From Thermoanaerobacterium sp. CMT5567-10 (GTDB lineage: Bacteria; Bacillota; Thermoanaerobacteria; Thermoanaerobacterales; Thermoanaerobacteraceae): a stretch of DNA of 64,000 nucleotides. The position numbers and the translations under genes were made by a program. The stretch is from NCBI RefSeq assembly GCF_030534315.2, contig NZ_CP130558.2:1912501-1976500 (forward strand), written 5' to 3'. Under the pieces are notes generated by a model. That model made no database searches. It was not told the origin of the DNA and saw only the letters and a program-made list of their open reading frames with translations. Of this stretch, positions 1 to 9,736 are shown one piece after another (position 1 is the first letter of the stretch; every line of letters begins with the position of its first letter).

Positions 1-3000
1 GGTTCAAAATATGGTGGGAATCTAATAACAATTACAGGAACGGATTTTTACGTAGGTCAGACGGTACAGAATGGAGTATATGTGCCTTCATACCCGACAG
101 TTACAATAGGGAATATAAATCTTGAAGTTATAAGTGTACAGGATAATAGCGGAAATATTATAGACGGTAAAAAGTTAAATATTGGAACACAGATAAAGGC
201 AATGGTTCCTGTAACCTCAAATCCTTATCCTGTAGGCTGGCAGGATATAACAATAACAAACTACGATGGTCAGAATGGCACAGAAGGCGGTACTGTTACA
301 CTTAAAAATGGATTTGAAATAAAAGATACACAGAAGACACCTACAATAACGTCTGTAAATCCAAATAAAGGTCCAACAAAAGGTGGCACACAGATAACTA
401 TAATAGGTAGTAACTTTGAAAGTGGAAGTATTGTAACGATTGATGGTGTGCAGGCTAATGTGACAAGCGTCACATCGGGAAATACTGTAATTAATGCAGT
501 AACACCTGCCGGGACTTTAGGTAAAAAGATTGTGCAAGTGATAAATCCATCTGATGGTGGTACGGCATCCTTAACTGACGGTTTTGAGTACCTGCTTGTT
601 GAGACGAAACCCAAAATCACCAGTATTTCGCCTGATTATGGCGGCAAAGGAACACTTGTTTACATATTTGGCAGTGATTTTTCAAGGAAGATTGGAGATA
701 GCGATGGGGCTAAGGTTTATATAGGTAATACAGTCATGGATGATGTGTACGTAATTGATGAGAATACTATAACAGCAGTTGTACCCGATTTACAGTATGC
801 TGGACTTTACGATATAACCGTAGTAAACCCTGATACAGCCACAGCAAAGTCTCCGCAGAAATTTCACTACCTTGTTCCTGAATCAAATCCTGTTATAACG
901 GCCATAACACCTGATAAAGGGACTGTAAATGGCGGCACAGCAATAACTATAACTGGAAGCGATTTTAGAAGAGGAGCGGAAGTGTATATCGGTGGAAAAC
1001 TTGCTACAAATATAACAGTAAGCTCCGATGGTAGTACCATACAGGCAATGACACCGCCAGGAAATCCAGGCAAGACATATGTTACTGTTATAAATTACGA
1101 TGGTGGCAACTACACTTATGGTCTTCATGATGGGGAGGATGGCTTTACATATGTTGTGCCAAACAGCATACCTGTAATAACAAAAATAGAACCAAATACA
1201 GGTTCTACTTACGGTGGTGATACTGTTACAATAATAGGACAAGATTTCAGGCTTGCAAAGGATCAAAATGGAAATATCTTAAAAGACAGTGATGGAAATC
1301 CTATAGGACCTGATGTGTACTTTGGGAATGTGAAAGCCACAAAGGTAATATACGTAGATTATGGCACATTGAAGGTTGTGACGCCTCCTAATGTACCGGG
1401 GCCTGTAAGAGTTTCTGTTGTAAATTATGATACAGGCATAGGATATTTGGACAATGGGTTTACATATATTCAATCTAAACCTGTAATAAATAGCATTGTG
1501 CCACCAAAGGTAAATGTGAATGGTACTACACATGTCATCGTATTAGGTTCAAATTTTGCTGTGCCTATATACGAAGGTGGTACGCTGGTAAGGCCTGGTT
1601 CTAAAGTCTACATAGATGATGTGGAAGTGACAAATGTCACTGTTGTAAGCAGTAGTGAAATAAAGTTTGTAGCACCTTTAAGTAATGATATAGGCAAAAA
1701 GACTTTAAAGATAGTAAATCCTGATGGTGGTACTGCAATGTCGGATATTGAGTATGTATCACCTGTGTCAAACCCTGTCATTACAAGTGTTGATCCGTCG
1801 AAGGGAAGCATAGACGGAGGAACTACTGTTACAATCACTGGAAGTGATTTCAGAAGCAATGTAGAAGTTTATTTTGAAGGGAATAAAGCTACAATTGTAT
1901 CAAATACAGACACAGAAATAGTAGTTAAAACACCGTCATGGGATCCGAGTTTACTAAATGTGCCCATAGACGTTACAGTTTACAATGTAGATGACGGAGC
2001 AAGTGCTGTATTGCAAGGTGCATTTACGTACGTGAAGACTGGGGCAAACCCTGTTATAACTTCTATAACTCCTAATACTGGTTCTACCAGAGGAGGAGAT
2101 ACTGTAACAATTGTGGGAGATAATTTTAAAAGTGGCCTCGTAGTTTATTTTGGAGATGCAATAGCGCCGTCTGTAACTGTTAATAATTATAAGACAATAA
2201 CAGTTATTACCCCACAGCATGCTGCAGGGAAAGTAGACGTCAGAATTTTAAATCCTGACTATGCTGATGTGGTGCTGTCAGGTGGATTTACATATATTCA
2301 GACAGTCCCAGACAATCCATCTGGGTTTTATGCTGATAGAATTCCAGGAAATGATCATACAATATATTTACATTGGAGTGCCGTAAATGGTGCAAAGCTT
2401 TATGAAATATACGGTAAAAAACGTAGTGATGATAATTATTCTTTTATCGCATCAACAGATAAACTGGAGTACTATGTGGATGGGCTAAGTCCAGATACAA
2501 TTTATGATTTTAAAATGAGAGCTATCAATGATAAAGGAAACAGCCAATTTACAGCCAGCGATAGTGCTTGTACGGATTCATCTGACAACTCTGAGTACGA
2601 TACTGGTGTGCCAGATGAGATAGGCAATACAACTACGAATATATCAGGTAACGTAGTTTATATAACACTTGGAGATGATGCGGCAAGTAAAAGCACATAC
2701 CAAATAGATTTGACAGATTACAAGTACAAAAATACAGATACTTGGATTTTAAATGTGCCAAAAAGTTTTAATGGTAAAAATGTCAAGATAAGCCTTATGA
2801 CCCCCAGCTTCAGCATGGATTTTACATCACAGGCTCTTAATTTGACTTCTGATATTGATAGAATTACTGTTAAATTACTTGATGGTAAGTCAATAGATGA
2901 TTTAAACAAAAAACTTGGAAAGTCCGGCAATATCGTTTCGGATGTATACCAGATAAGCTATGATGAAATAAATGGTAGCAGCATTAGTCCTATGAGTAAC

Positions 3001-3186
3001 TTTAGGCAAGCTGTAAATATTGAGATGAATTACTACAGCAATAGAGTAGGAAAAAATAATACACTGTCTATTAAAAATTTTGACGGCAGCTCAACGTACT
3101 ACCAGTATGTAGACTCTGTCCTGCACTATGCATCGGCATACGTATTATATACAGGTAGATATGCGGTTATAAATTCTAATTTATAA
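1..3186 (+). CDS. IPT/TIG-repeat surface protein with fibronectin III module, 5' end cut by the window
   Basis: The frame is open from base 1, so the start lies upstream; a GTG at 82 is internal. I count one partial and seven full IPT/TIG immunoglobulin-like repeats, each opening with an I-T-x-I/V-x-P-x-x-G pattern and a later GS/N-x-F. They run to about residue 750 of the visible protein. A fibronectin type III-like module follows (W near its start, SPDTIYDFKMRA near its end), then a C-terminal beta-rich domain I do not recognise. The repeats are typical of secreted adhesion or carbohydrate-associated proteins. Thirteen bases separate it from the next gene, an SLH protein, so it is probably the first visible gene of a surface-layer operon. 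No SLH domain is seen in this part. Confidence 0.85.
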   Translation, partial: GSKYGGNLITITGTDFYVGQTVQNGVYVPSYPTVTIGNINLEVISVQDNSGNIIDGKKLNIGTQIKAMVPVTSNPYPVGWQDITITNYDGQNGTEGGTVTLKNGFEIKDTQKTPTITSVNPNKGPTKGGTQITIIGSNFESGSIVTIDGVQANVTSVTSGNTVINAVTPAGTLGKKIVQVINPSDGGTASLTDGFEYLLVETKPKITSISPDYGGKGTLVYIFGSDFSRKIGDSDGAKVYIGNTVMDDVYVIDENTITAVVPDLQYAGLYDITVVNPDTATAKSPQKFHYLVPESNPVITAITPDKGTVNGGTAITITGSDFRRGAEVYIGGKLATNITVSSDGSTIQAMTPPGNPGKTYVTVINYDGGNYTYGLHDGEDGFTYVVPNSIPVITKIEPNTGSTYGGDTVTIIGQDFRLAKDQNGNILKDSDGNPIGPDVYFGNVKATKVIYVDYGTLKVVTPPNVPGPVRVSVVNYDTGIGYLDNGFTYIQSKPVINSIVPPKVNVNGTTHVIVLGSNFAVPIYEGGTLVRPGSKVYIDDVEVTNVTVVSSSEIKFVAPLSNDIGKKTLKIVNPDGGTAMSDIEYVSPVSNPVITSVDPSKGSIDGGTTVTITGSDFRSNVEVYFEGNKATIVSNTDTEIVVKTPSWDPSLLNVPIDVTVYNVDDGASAVLQGAFTYVKTGANPVITSITPNTGSTRGGDTVTIVGDNFKSGLVVYFGDAIAPSVTVNNYKTITVITPQHAAGKVDVRILNPDYADVVLSGGFTYIQTVPDNPSGFYADRIPGNDHTIYLHWSAVNGAKLYEIYGKKRSDDNYSFIASTDKLEYYVDGLSPDTIYDFKMRAINDKGNSQFTASDSACTDSSDNSEYDTGVPDEIGNTTTNISGNVVYITLGDDAASKSTYQIDLTDYKYKNTDTWILNVPKSFNGKNVKISLMTPSFSMDFTSQALNLTSDIDRITVKLLDGKSIDDLNKKLGKSGNIVSDVYQISYDEINGSSISPMSNFRQAVNIEMNYYSNRVGKNNTLSIKNFDGSSTYYQYVDSVLHYASAYVLYTGRYAVINSNL

Positions 3187-3199
3187 AGAGGTATGTACA

Positions 3200-5701
3200 A
3201 TGAAGAAAATCAACATAGTATCATTTTTAATACTTTCACTCATTTTTACGTCATTTAGCAGTATTGCATCGGGTTCAACAATGTATTCTGGGGTAAGCAA
3301 TGCATCAGCCGTATTTTTAAATATGTCATATACTGATATTGGAAGTAGTTTTGCACGAAACGATATAATGAGAATGACAGCATTGTCTGTAATACGAGGC
3401 AATGGAAATGGACTTTATTATCCTTCAAACAAGTTAAAAAGAGAAGAAGCTCTTGCTATGATACTTAGACTGATGGGAAAGGAAAAAGATGTCCAATTGG
3501 CCCAGACTAGTCGCAATTCAAATCCTACAGCGGGAACTAGTTCAAATGGTGCGATAGATAGCTGGGCACAAGGTGTGATAACCGTTGCCAAAAACACAGG
3601 ACTTTTATCAAAGCAGGATCAGTCTTTAGATTTTACGCAGTATGCCACAAGGCAGGAAGTTGCTAATTGGATCGCGAAGGGTATAAATTTATCGCCTGTT
3701 TATGGAAAAGACGCACAATACGTTTATTCATATAAAGACAGCGGTCTTTTTGATGCTGACAAATTGCCTTACATTGAAGCTACAATAGAATCCTCCATAA
3801 TGTCTGGATACAACAATGGTTATTTCGGTCCCAATGACAGCATTACAAGGGAGCAGATGGCAGCCGTATTAAGCAGAGCTTTTAATGTGGCATATACGAT
3901 GATGGGATACACGAAAGATATGGGCTATGTTGAAAGAATACAAAAAGACAGTGTAAACGGCGGAACAAGATATACTTATGAAATCAAAAATGACAGTGGA
4001 CAAGATGTTGCATTAGTTGCCGAAAACTCACAAAGTGCAAATTATGATTTTGCTGTTTTAAAAAATGGAAAGGCTGGATTATCATCACTCATTTCAAACG
4101 GAGATAGATTAACGTATTACACAAATGGAAGCAATGTTATCTTTGCGGAAACTGCTAATGGCAGCATAAAAACCATAAGCGGTACAATTGATTCTATATG
4201 GCAAGGAAGCTTTCGGCTTGTAGACGACAGTGGAAATAGTTATGTAATATACTACAATAATAATACACAGGTTACGATGAATTCAGTTGATGCTTCCATC
4301 AGTGACTTGAAGTATGGTGAGACAGCGAAAGTCACTGTTTATGGTAGCACAGCAACGAGAATAGATGTAGTTTACACTGATTTAAGTGGAAATGGTCAGG
4401 TTAGCCTTGGAGATAGGCAAGACAGCGGAAAGATAGTCGATATAGAGACAGATAATAGCCAAGTTTCAATAACGTTGGATAATGGAAGTACGTATACGGT
4501 AAATGTTGATATGCCTGTTGTGGGGACGGGTGTATCCATAAGTGCCAGCGATTTAAAAGTAGGAGAGTATATAAAGCTTTATTTCAGCAGTATAAATACT
4601 AAAATGCCTGATGAAATATTCTTGGAGGATGATTATAATAAGCCTGTTGCTGTAATAAGGGGTAGCATTGCTGGTGTGTCTGGTTTTAATCCTAAGGTAC
4701 AGCTTAATGATGTTGAAATGTACAGGCAAGGACAGTGGAATGCCACATCAAGTTATGCTATGTATAGTTTAGATGGTGCTTCCGTCTATTTAGATGGCAG
4801 CAAAATACCTGTAAGTGATATTAGCAAATATAAAGGTTATGATGCTTACATAATGTTAGAAAATCATTATGGTATTGAAACTGCAACACTTGTATCAATA
4901 CAAAGCGGATTTAATATGAGCTATGTTGGTGACATTACGTACGATGGAAACATCATGTTAGTAACGTTTGATAACGAAAATGACAATCGACAGGTAAACG
5001 TAAATGATGGTACAATTATATTAGATAATGGGCTTTTGGTGCCAAAAAGCCAGTTGTCAAAAGCCAGTCAGGCGTATGTTTCATTTTCAAGAGGTGGCGC
5101 AGCAAACTTTATATCAATATTAGATGCAAATGCCCCATCTGGATACTATTATGCAAAAGGGAAAATTATTAATGTTACAGCAGATTCAATAACAGTAGGC
5201 AATTATTATTACTATAGTGGAAATGAATACGGTGATGAATCATTAAACAATAATGAGTGGGTAGCAAACGGCGATGAAACTTTCTACGTTGGTGATAAAA
5301 CTTATATTGTTGATAATACTGGAACTAGTCCTGTAAATGTACCATATGATGAGTTCTTGAAACAGAAGTACAGAGCTGCTAATTATAGTTCGGTATATAT
5401 TGTAGCTAGTGACAGCAATGCCATAGCAGTAAATATAAGGCCTCTTAGCAGCACTGACAGGGTAAGCAAGGCTGTATTAAGTAGTAGCAGCGGAAATGTC
5501 TTGACTATTGACAATGTTATGGATTGGAATGAACTTAATAATAAATGGGAGCTTAATACATCACTGGATTCTATCGACGCTACTAAAGCAGTCATAGTGA
5601 AAAACAACAAGGTAGTATCAGCAAATGATTTAAAGAGCGGAGATAATCTTTATATAATAAGAGATGGTGCTTTGGGAATTGTGATAACAGTCCAGCAGTA
5701 A
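3200..5701 (+). CDS. S-layer homology (SLH) domain protein with long C-terminal beta region
   Basis: Residues 1-25 form a signal peptide (KK, hydrophobic core, small residues before cleavage). Three SLH domains follow at about residues 44-95, 117-166 and 177-230, recognisable from the TREQMAAVL and REEALAMIL type helices. SLH domains bind pyruvylated secondary cell-wall polymer and anchor the protein outside the cell. The remaining 600 residues are rich in G, N, S, D and short beta strands, and I cannot assign them to a family. It lies between the IPT/TIG gene (13 bases upstream) and a second SLH gene (12 bases downstream), so the three are likely cotranscribed. An AGAGGT ribosome-binding site precedes the ATG. 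Confidence 0.85.
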   Translation: MKKINIVSFLILSLIFTSFSSIASGSTMYSGVSNASAVFLNMSYTDIGSSFARNDIMRMTALSVIRGNGNGLYYPSNKLKREEALAMILRLMGKEKDVQLAQTSRNSNPTAGTSSNGAIDSWAQGVITVAKNTGLLSKQDQSLDFTQYATRQEVANWIAKGINLSPVYGKDAQYVYSYKDSGLFDADKLPYIEATIESSIMSGYNNGYFGPNDSITREQMAAVLSRAFNVAYTMMGYTKDMGYVERIQKDSVNGGTRYTYEIKNDSGQDVALVAENSQSANYDFAVLKNGKAGLSSLISNGDRLTYYTNGSNVIFAETANGSIKTISGTIDSIWQGSFRLVDDSGNSYVIYYNNNTQVTMNSVDASISDLKYGETAKVTVYGSTATRIDVVYTDLSGNGQVSLGDRQDSGKIVDIETDNSQVSITLDNGSTYTVNVDMPVVGTGVSISASDLKVGEYIKLYFSSINTKMPDEIFLEDDYNKPVAVIRGSIAGVSGFNPKVQLNDVEMYRQGQWNATSSYAMYSLDGASVYLDGSKIPVSDISKYKGYDAYIMLENHYGIETATLVSIQSGFNMSYVGDITYDGNIMLVTFDNENDNRQVNVNDGTIILDNGLLVPKSQLSKASQAYVSFSRGGAANFISILDANAPSGYYYAKGKIINVTADSITVGNYYYYSGNEYGDESLNNNEWVANGDETFYVGDKTYIVDNTGTSPVNVPYDEFLKQKYRAANYSSVYIVASDSNAIAVNIRPLSSTDRVSKAVLSSSSGNVLTIDNVMDWNELNNKWELNTSLDSIDATKAVIVKNNKVVSANDLKSGDNLYIIRDGALGIVITVQQ

Positions 5702-5713
5702 AAGGAGAGATGT

Positions 5714-7180
5714 ATGGTGAAAAAGATGATTTTAATTCTTGCACTTTTTATATCCATTTTGATTCCTGCTTATGCTTTTGCCAATGATGCAGGTTATGAA
5801 GGCGGGATTGCAAATGAATATGAATATAAAGAAGTAGTCTTTCTAACAGGTAGCCCTGTCGTCTTTGATGGTAAACTTACTGTATCAACGTCTACAAGAT
5901 CTGGTACGACAACTGCTACATACAGGTATCAATTGACATCAAGCGATGGTGGTAAGCTGACGCGTACTCTCACATTTTCTACTGTTGAGACGCCAAAGGA
6001 CCAGTACAACCAAATTCAGTCAAAGACAACTTTAAGCAGGTATTCAGAGACCATTACAGAAGGTGGAAATATATACAAGCTGTCATCGTATGAATTCAAC
6101 GGTTCTGACATTAAATCTTTAAATCCTGGTGTAAATTACTTTGCTGGCAATTTCGCAGGAAGGAAAGTTTATACTTTAAACAATAGCAAAGGTACCATTA
6201 TTGTAGAGATTACAGATAAAACAGTTGGATTTGATCATGCTTATGGCAATGTTAAAACACAGCAGATTAATTACATAATAACAGGTAATACGGTAGCTGA
6301 CAATACAAATATATCATGGAGCGGAACTGCTGATGTGGATGTATCATTTACAGTAAATTCTGACTTAGAATATGTTGCAAATGATCCTAACTACATAAGC
6401 TTCAGAGGCGGATACCTTTTAAGTCAAACAGGACAGGATGTGATGAAGTACTCTTATGATTTACCTGAATTTGATAGCAGTGGAAATGTAATAGGCAGAA
6501 ATACAGGCTCAAGCAGTGCTAGTTTAGATGAAGTACCACAGGAGAAAAGGCTGGTTGTACCAAATGTTAACGACATAAACGGTACATGGGGATATGATGA
6601 CATATTGAAACTTATGAGCATGGAGATTTTCCCTAATACATCAAAGTACTTTGGCCCGAAACTTCCTATTACAAGGTCTGATTTTACGGTGGCAGTAGCA
6701 AAGGCGATAAATTTAGCACCATACACAGCTCCAAAGACAATAGGATATACAAAAAATAAGACAAATGAAATATCACCGTTTATAGATGTCTCTACCACAG
6801 ACAGTGATTACGGGTATATAAAAGCTGCAAACCAGGCAGGATTGATATCAGGAACAGCCCCAAACCAATTTAGCCCTGATAAAGCTCTTACGAGAGCTGA
6901 AGCAGCAGTAATTTTTGTAAGAGCACTAGGCCTTTCAAATCTAGCACCTTCTGGATATTTTAATACTGGATTTAGAGATGATAGTAGCATACCTTCATGG
7001 GCTAAAAGAGATATATACGTTGCGAATGAGATAGGTCTATTAGAAGGTGATGGCAACGGAAATATCAATGCCAATGATACATTGACAAGAGAAGAAGCCG
7101 CTGCTATGATATCGCGAATGATTGATTTTATGATGAAAGACCTTTCAATAGATTATGTACAAAAAGTAATCAATTATTGA
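5714..7180 (+). CDS. SLH domain protein, C-terminal SLH triplet
   Basis: A signal peptide spans residues 1-23, ending in AYAFA. The first 280 residues are an unassigned beta-rich domain. Three SLH-like motifs lie at about 288-336, 355-410 and 417-470; the second and third carry clear TRAEAAVIF and TREEAAAMI helices and the first is more diverged. Unlike its upstream neighbour, the anchor is C-terminal, so the two proteins would present opposite ends outward. An AAAGGAGAG ribosome-binding site lies just before the ATG. It is the last gene of the apparent surface-protein operon. Confidence 0.85.
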   Translation: MVKKMILILALFISILIPAYAFANDAGYEGGIANEYEYKEVVFLTGSPVVFDGKLTVSTSTRSGTTTATYRYQLTSSDGGKLTRTLTFSTVETPKDQYNQIQSKTTLSRYSETITEGGNIYKLSSYEFNGSDIKSLNPGVNYFAGNFAGRKVYTLNNSKGTIIVEITDKTVGFDHAYGNVKTQQINYIITGNTVADNTNISWSGTADVDVSFTVNSDLEYVANDPNYISFRGGYLLSQTGQDVMKYSYDLPEFDSSGNVIGRNTGSSSASLDEVPQEKRLVVPNVNDINGTWGYDDILKLMSMEIFPNTSKYFGPKLPITRSDFTVAVAKAINLAPYTAPKTIGYTKNKTNEISPFIDVSTTDSDYGYIKAANQAGLISGTAPNQFSPDKALTRAEAAVIFVRALGLSNLAPSGYFNTGFRDDSSIPSWAKRDIYVANEIGLLEGDGNGNINANDTLTREEAAAMISRMIDFMMKDLSIDYVQKVINY

Positions 7181-7237
7181 TTCATAATATTAAACCCCGT
7201 TGCATATACTTTATTAGCATATTTTAAGGAGGATAAA

Positions 7238-8305
7238 ATGAAGTATATTGCGTACGGGGTAATTTTAATTATTTTTGCTACATTGGTGCTGCCTACAATA
7301 ATCGTAGTCGGTTTTATCCCAGCAAGAAGTAGTACTGTACAACATAGTAGTGTTAAGCTTATAAAAGATGGTGAGATGAAAGATGTCAAAACAGCAGAGG
7401 TGAAAACTTCTAATGACTACAATACGATAAATGTTTTTGTCGTGGATCAGAACAAAGAAGTCAAGATGAACTTGGAAGATTATCTTGTTGGCGTTGTGGC
7501 TGCAGAGATGCCTGCAGATTTTGAGATGGAAGCGCTGAAGGCACAAGCTGTGGCAGCAAGGACTTATGCACTTTCAAAGGAGATATCTGTAGGAGGAAAA
7601 GGTTGTGATCTTCACCCTGGCAGCGATGTTTGTACAGATTCCAAGCATTGTCAGGCATGGATATCGGATGATGTCATGAGATCACGATGGGGTGATAAAT
7701 ATAATTTATATCACGATAAAATAGTAAAAGCTGTAAATGACACAAAAGGCCTTGTAATAGTGTACAATGACGCACTGATTGAACCTGCATATCACGCCAT
7801 AAGTGGTGGTGAGACGGAAGATGCTAAAAATGTCTGGCAAGAAAACCTTCCGTATTTGAAAAGTGTTCCATCTCCTGGCGAGGAAGTGGCTCAGAAATTT
7901 AAGACGACTGTGACAGTATCATCTGATGAATTTGTAAACCGCATAAAAAGCAGAGCCCCAAAAGCTAAGATCAGTACTAAAAATCTTTTAGGGTACATAA
8001 AAAATATCAAGAGGACTGAGGCAGGACATGTCTTGTCCCTAAATATCGGTGGTATAGACTTTACTGGCACAGATATACAAGATTTATTTCAGCTAAATTC
8101 AACGAATTTTAGTTTTAGCATGAGAGGAAACAATGTGGTAATAAATGTGATAGGATATGGACATGGAGTAGGAATGAGCCAGTATGGCGCTAATGCAATG
8201 GCGAAAGGCGGTAAAAATTTTGAAGATATATTAAAGCACTATTATACTGGTGTTGAAATAATGAGAATTGATGAACTTTTGAAAATTAAAAGTGCAAAAG
8301 CTTAA
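7238..8305 (+). CDS. spoIID: Stage II sporulation protein D (lytic transglycosylase)
   Basis: SpoIID cleaves glycan strands denuded of stem peptides and, with SpoIIP and SpoIIM, drives engulfment of the forespore. Residues 7-27 form one membrane anchor. The SpoIID/LytB domain covers about 65-345 and includes the AAEMP motif with the expected catalytic glutamate near residue 90, followed by EALKAQAVAARTYA. Cysteines at 123, 132 and 138 lie in the loop that holds a zinc site in clostridial SpoIID. The C-terminal GHGVGMSQYGA motif is present. AAGGAGG precedes the ATG. A CATATACT box at 7203-7210 resembles a sigma-E -10 element, but the spacing to a possible -35 is short, so I do not list it as a promoter. 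Confidence 0.93.
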   Translation: MKYIAYGVILIIFATLVLPTIIVVGFIPARSSTVQHSSVKLIKDGEMKDVKTAEVKTSNDYNTINVFVVDQNKEVKMNLEDYLVGVVAAEMPADFEMEALKAQAVAARTYALSKEISVGGKGCDLHPGSDVCTDSKHCQAWISDDVMRSRWGDKYNLYHDKIVKAVNDTKGLVIVYNDALIEPAYHAISGGETEDAKNVWQENLPYLKSVPSPGEEVAQKFKTTVTVSSDEFVNRIKSRAPKAKISTKNLLGYIKNIKRTEAGHVLSLNIGGIDFTGTDIQDLFQLNSTNFSFSMRGNNVVINVIGYGHGVGMSQYGANAMAKGGKNFEDILKHYYTGVEIMRIDELLKIKSAKA

Positions 8306-8324
8306 ACATATTAAAGAATTTACT

Positions 8325-8352
8325 AGGTTTTTTGTTTATAGCATAAAACCTC
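8325..8352 (+). terminator. Weak hairpin after spoIID
   Basis: The arms AGGTTTTTTG and CATAAAACCT can pair with one mismatch around a seven-base loop. There is no T-run afterwards, so termination is doubtful. Confidence 0.3.
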
Positions 8353-8357
8353 CTTTG

Positions 8358-8385
8358 GTATAAATTAAGTTATATTGGTTAAAAT
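8358..8385 (+). promoter_or_regulatory. Possible sigma-F promoter of spoIIQ
   Basis: GTATA at 8358-8362 and GGTTAAAAT at 8377-8385 fit the sigma-F/sigma-G pattern GYATA, about 15 bases, GGNNANNNT. The spacer here is 14. spoIIQ is a sigma-F gene in Bacillus. The start of transcription would fall almost on the ribosome-binding site at 8392, which is tight, so this is tentative. Confidence 0.4.
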
Positions 8386-8405
8386 ACCAGAAGGAGGTGA
8401 ATTTT

Positions 8406-9230
8406 ATGAAAATAAATAGGGACGATTTGGCAAGATTTTTCGACAGAAAAGGTTTCTACTTAATTCTATTCTTGTGCATTGTTGTCGTTGCAGTAACAGC
8501 AGTATACGTAACTAACAATAATTTAAAGAAAATGGCTGAGTTAAACACAGCTCAGGAAAAGCTAAGTACAACAAACGCTAATTCAAGCTCAAAAAATTTA
8601 ATAACAGAATATCCTACGACTAATAATAGCAGCAGTGCTGTAAAAGAAGAAAGCAAGACGAAAGTGGAAAATACAAAATCCCAAAGTGTGGCATCTTCAA
8701 ATAAAAGTGTTGCTTCCAGTGTAAGTGATAAAGCTGCATCAACTAAAACCCAGGAAAACAATGCTTTAAATACCATGTCAAACAACACAGCAGTAAGTAC
8801 AGAAGCAAAAAGTGAGAATGATACGACATTATCACTGATGAAACCGGTAAATGGCGATGTAGTTATGGAATTTGCAGTAACTAAACTTACATATTCAAAG
8901 ACCCTTGATGAGTGGACGACACATAAGGGAGTAGATTTGAAAGCCGATCTTGGTACAGAAGTTGTTGCTGCCATGGGGGGTGTTGTAACTAAAGTATACA
9001 GTGACAGCAGGTTGGGAAATACTGTAGAAATCAAAAATGGCACATATATAACCCGTTACAGCAATCTGGATGAAAACATCGATGTAAAAGTTGGACAGGC
9101 TGTAGAAAAAGGAAGTGTCATAGGTAAGGTTGGAAATACTGCAAAGTTTGAAATCGCAGAAGATCCACATGTACATTTTGAATTGCTGAAAGATGGCACT
9201 TATATTGACCCTATGCAATATTTTAAATAA
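8406..9230 (+). CDS. spoIIQ: SpoIIQ-like M23 peptidase, forespore side of the engulfment channel
   Basis: The family pairs with SpoIIIAH across the intermembrane space to form the feeding-tube channel. One membrane segment lies at about residues 17-35, then a Ser/Lys/Asn-rich linker to about 140, then a LytM/M23 domain to the end. Both zinc motifs are intact: HxxxD in HKGVD near residue 173 and HxH in HVHFE near 256. B. subtilis SpoIIQ has lost the first histidine, whereas clostridial forms such as that of C. difficile keep it, so this one may be an active endopeptidase. I chose ATG 8406 because AGGAGGT at 8392-8398 sits correctly; an in-frame GTG at 8397 overlaps that site. Confidence 0.9.
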   Translation: MKINRDDLARFFDRKGFYLILFLCIVVVAVTAVYVTNNNLKKMAELNTAQEKLSTTNANSSSKNLITEYPTTNNSSSAVKEESKTKVENTKSQSVASSNKSVASSVSDKAASTKTQENNALNTMSNNTAVSTEAKSENDTTLSLMKPVNGDVVMEFAVTKLTYSKTLDEWTTHKGVDLKADLGTEVVAAMGGVVTKVYSDSRLGNTVEIKNGTYITRYSNLDENIDVKVGQAVEKGSVIGKVGNTAKFEIAEDPHVHFELLKDGTYIDPMQYFK

Positions 9231-9240
9231 TTAACTTTTA

Positions 9241-9271
9241 AAATAACAGGGAAATACCCTGTTATTTTTTT
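9241..9271 (+). terminator. Terminator of spoIIQ
   Basis: An 11-bp stem (AAATAACAGGG with CCCTGTTATTT), a five-base loop and a T-run form a textbook intrinsic terminator. Confidence 0.9.
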
Positions 9272-9356
9272 GCTTTCATGCTTGTCATTTAATTCTATTG
9301 ATACAATCCCCGCATATAAATATATTGAAAGGTCTATACTTAAGGGGGTTTTTGTA

Positions 9357-9608
9357 TTGAAGGATTATATCGAAGAGAGAACATTAGAGATAGGAAAATA
9401 TATTATAAAAAACAAATCAACTGTAAGAGAGGCTGCCAAAGTTTTTGGTGTCAGCAAAAGTACTGTTCATAAAGACGTTACAGAGAGGCTTGAGAATATA
9501 AACCCAAAGCTTTACAAAGAGGTTAAAGAAGTACTTGAGAAAAACAAAGCAGAAAGGCATATAAGGGGTGGAAATGCCACCAAGAAAAAATACAAGTTAG
9601 GCAAATAA
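9357..9608 (+). CDS. spoIIID: Sporulation transcription factor SpoIIID
   Basis: SpoIIID is a small DNA-binding protein that modulates sigma-E genes and prepares sigma-K expression in the mother cell. The 83-residue protein matches the family along its length: KDYIEERTLEIGKYI, then a helix-turn-helix (TVREAAKVFGVSKSTVHKD), then a basic C-terminus. I chose the TTG at 9357, preceded by AGGGGG at 9343-9348, because the family begins at exactly this point; the open frame upstream to 9270 has no family similarity. A CATATAAAT box at 9313-9321 resembles a sigma-E -10. The gene order spoIIQ, spoIIID, mbl is the one seen in Bacillus. Confidence 0.93.
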   Translation: MKDYIEERTLEIGKYIIKNKSTVREAAKVFGVSKSTVHKDVTERLENINPKLYKEVKEVLEKNKAERHIRGGNATKKKYKLGK

Positions 9609-9736
9609 AATTTAATATAAAAAAGAGGAATTATAAAAGGTATGTCGAATTAATTTATTAAATATTTAATTTTATATGTCGATAAAAAATATGGATGCCA
9701 CAATAATGTCGAAAAACATAAGAAGGGTGTGTTTAA

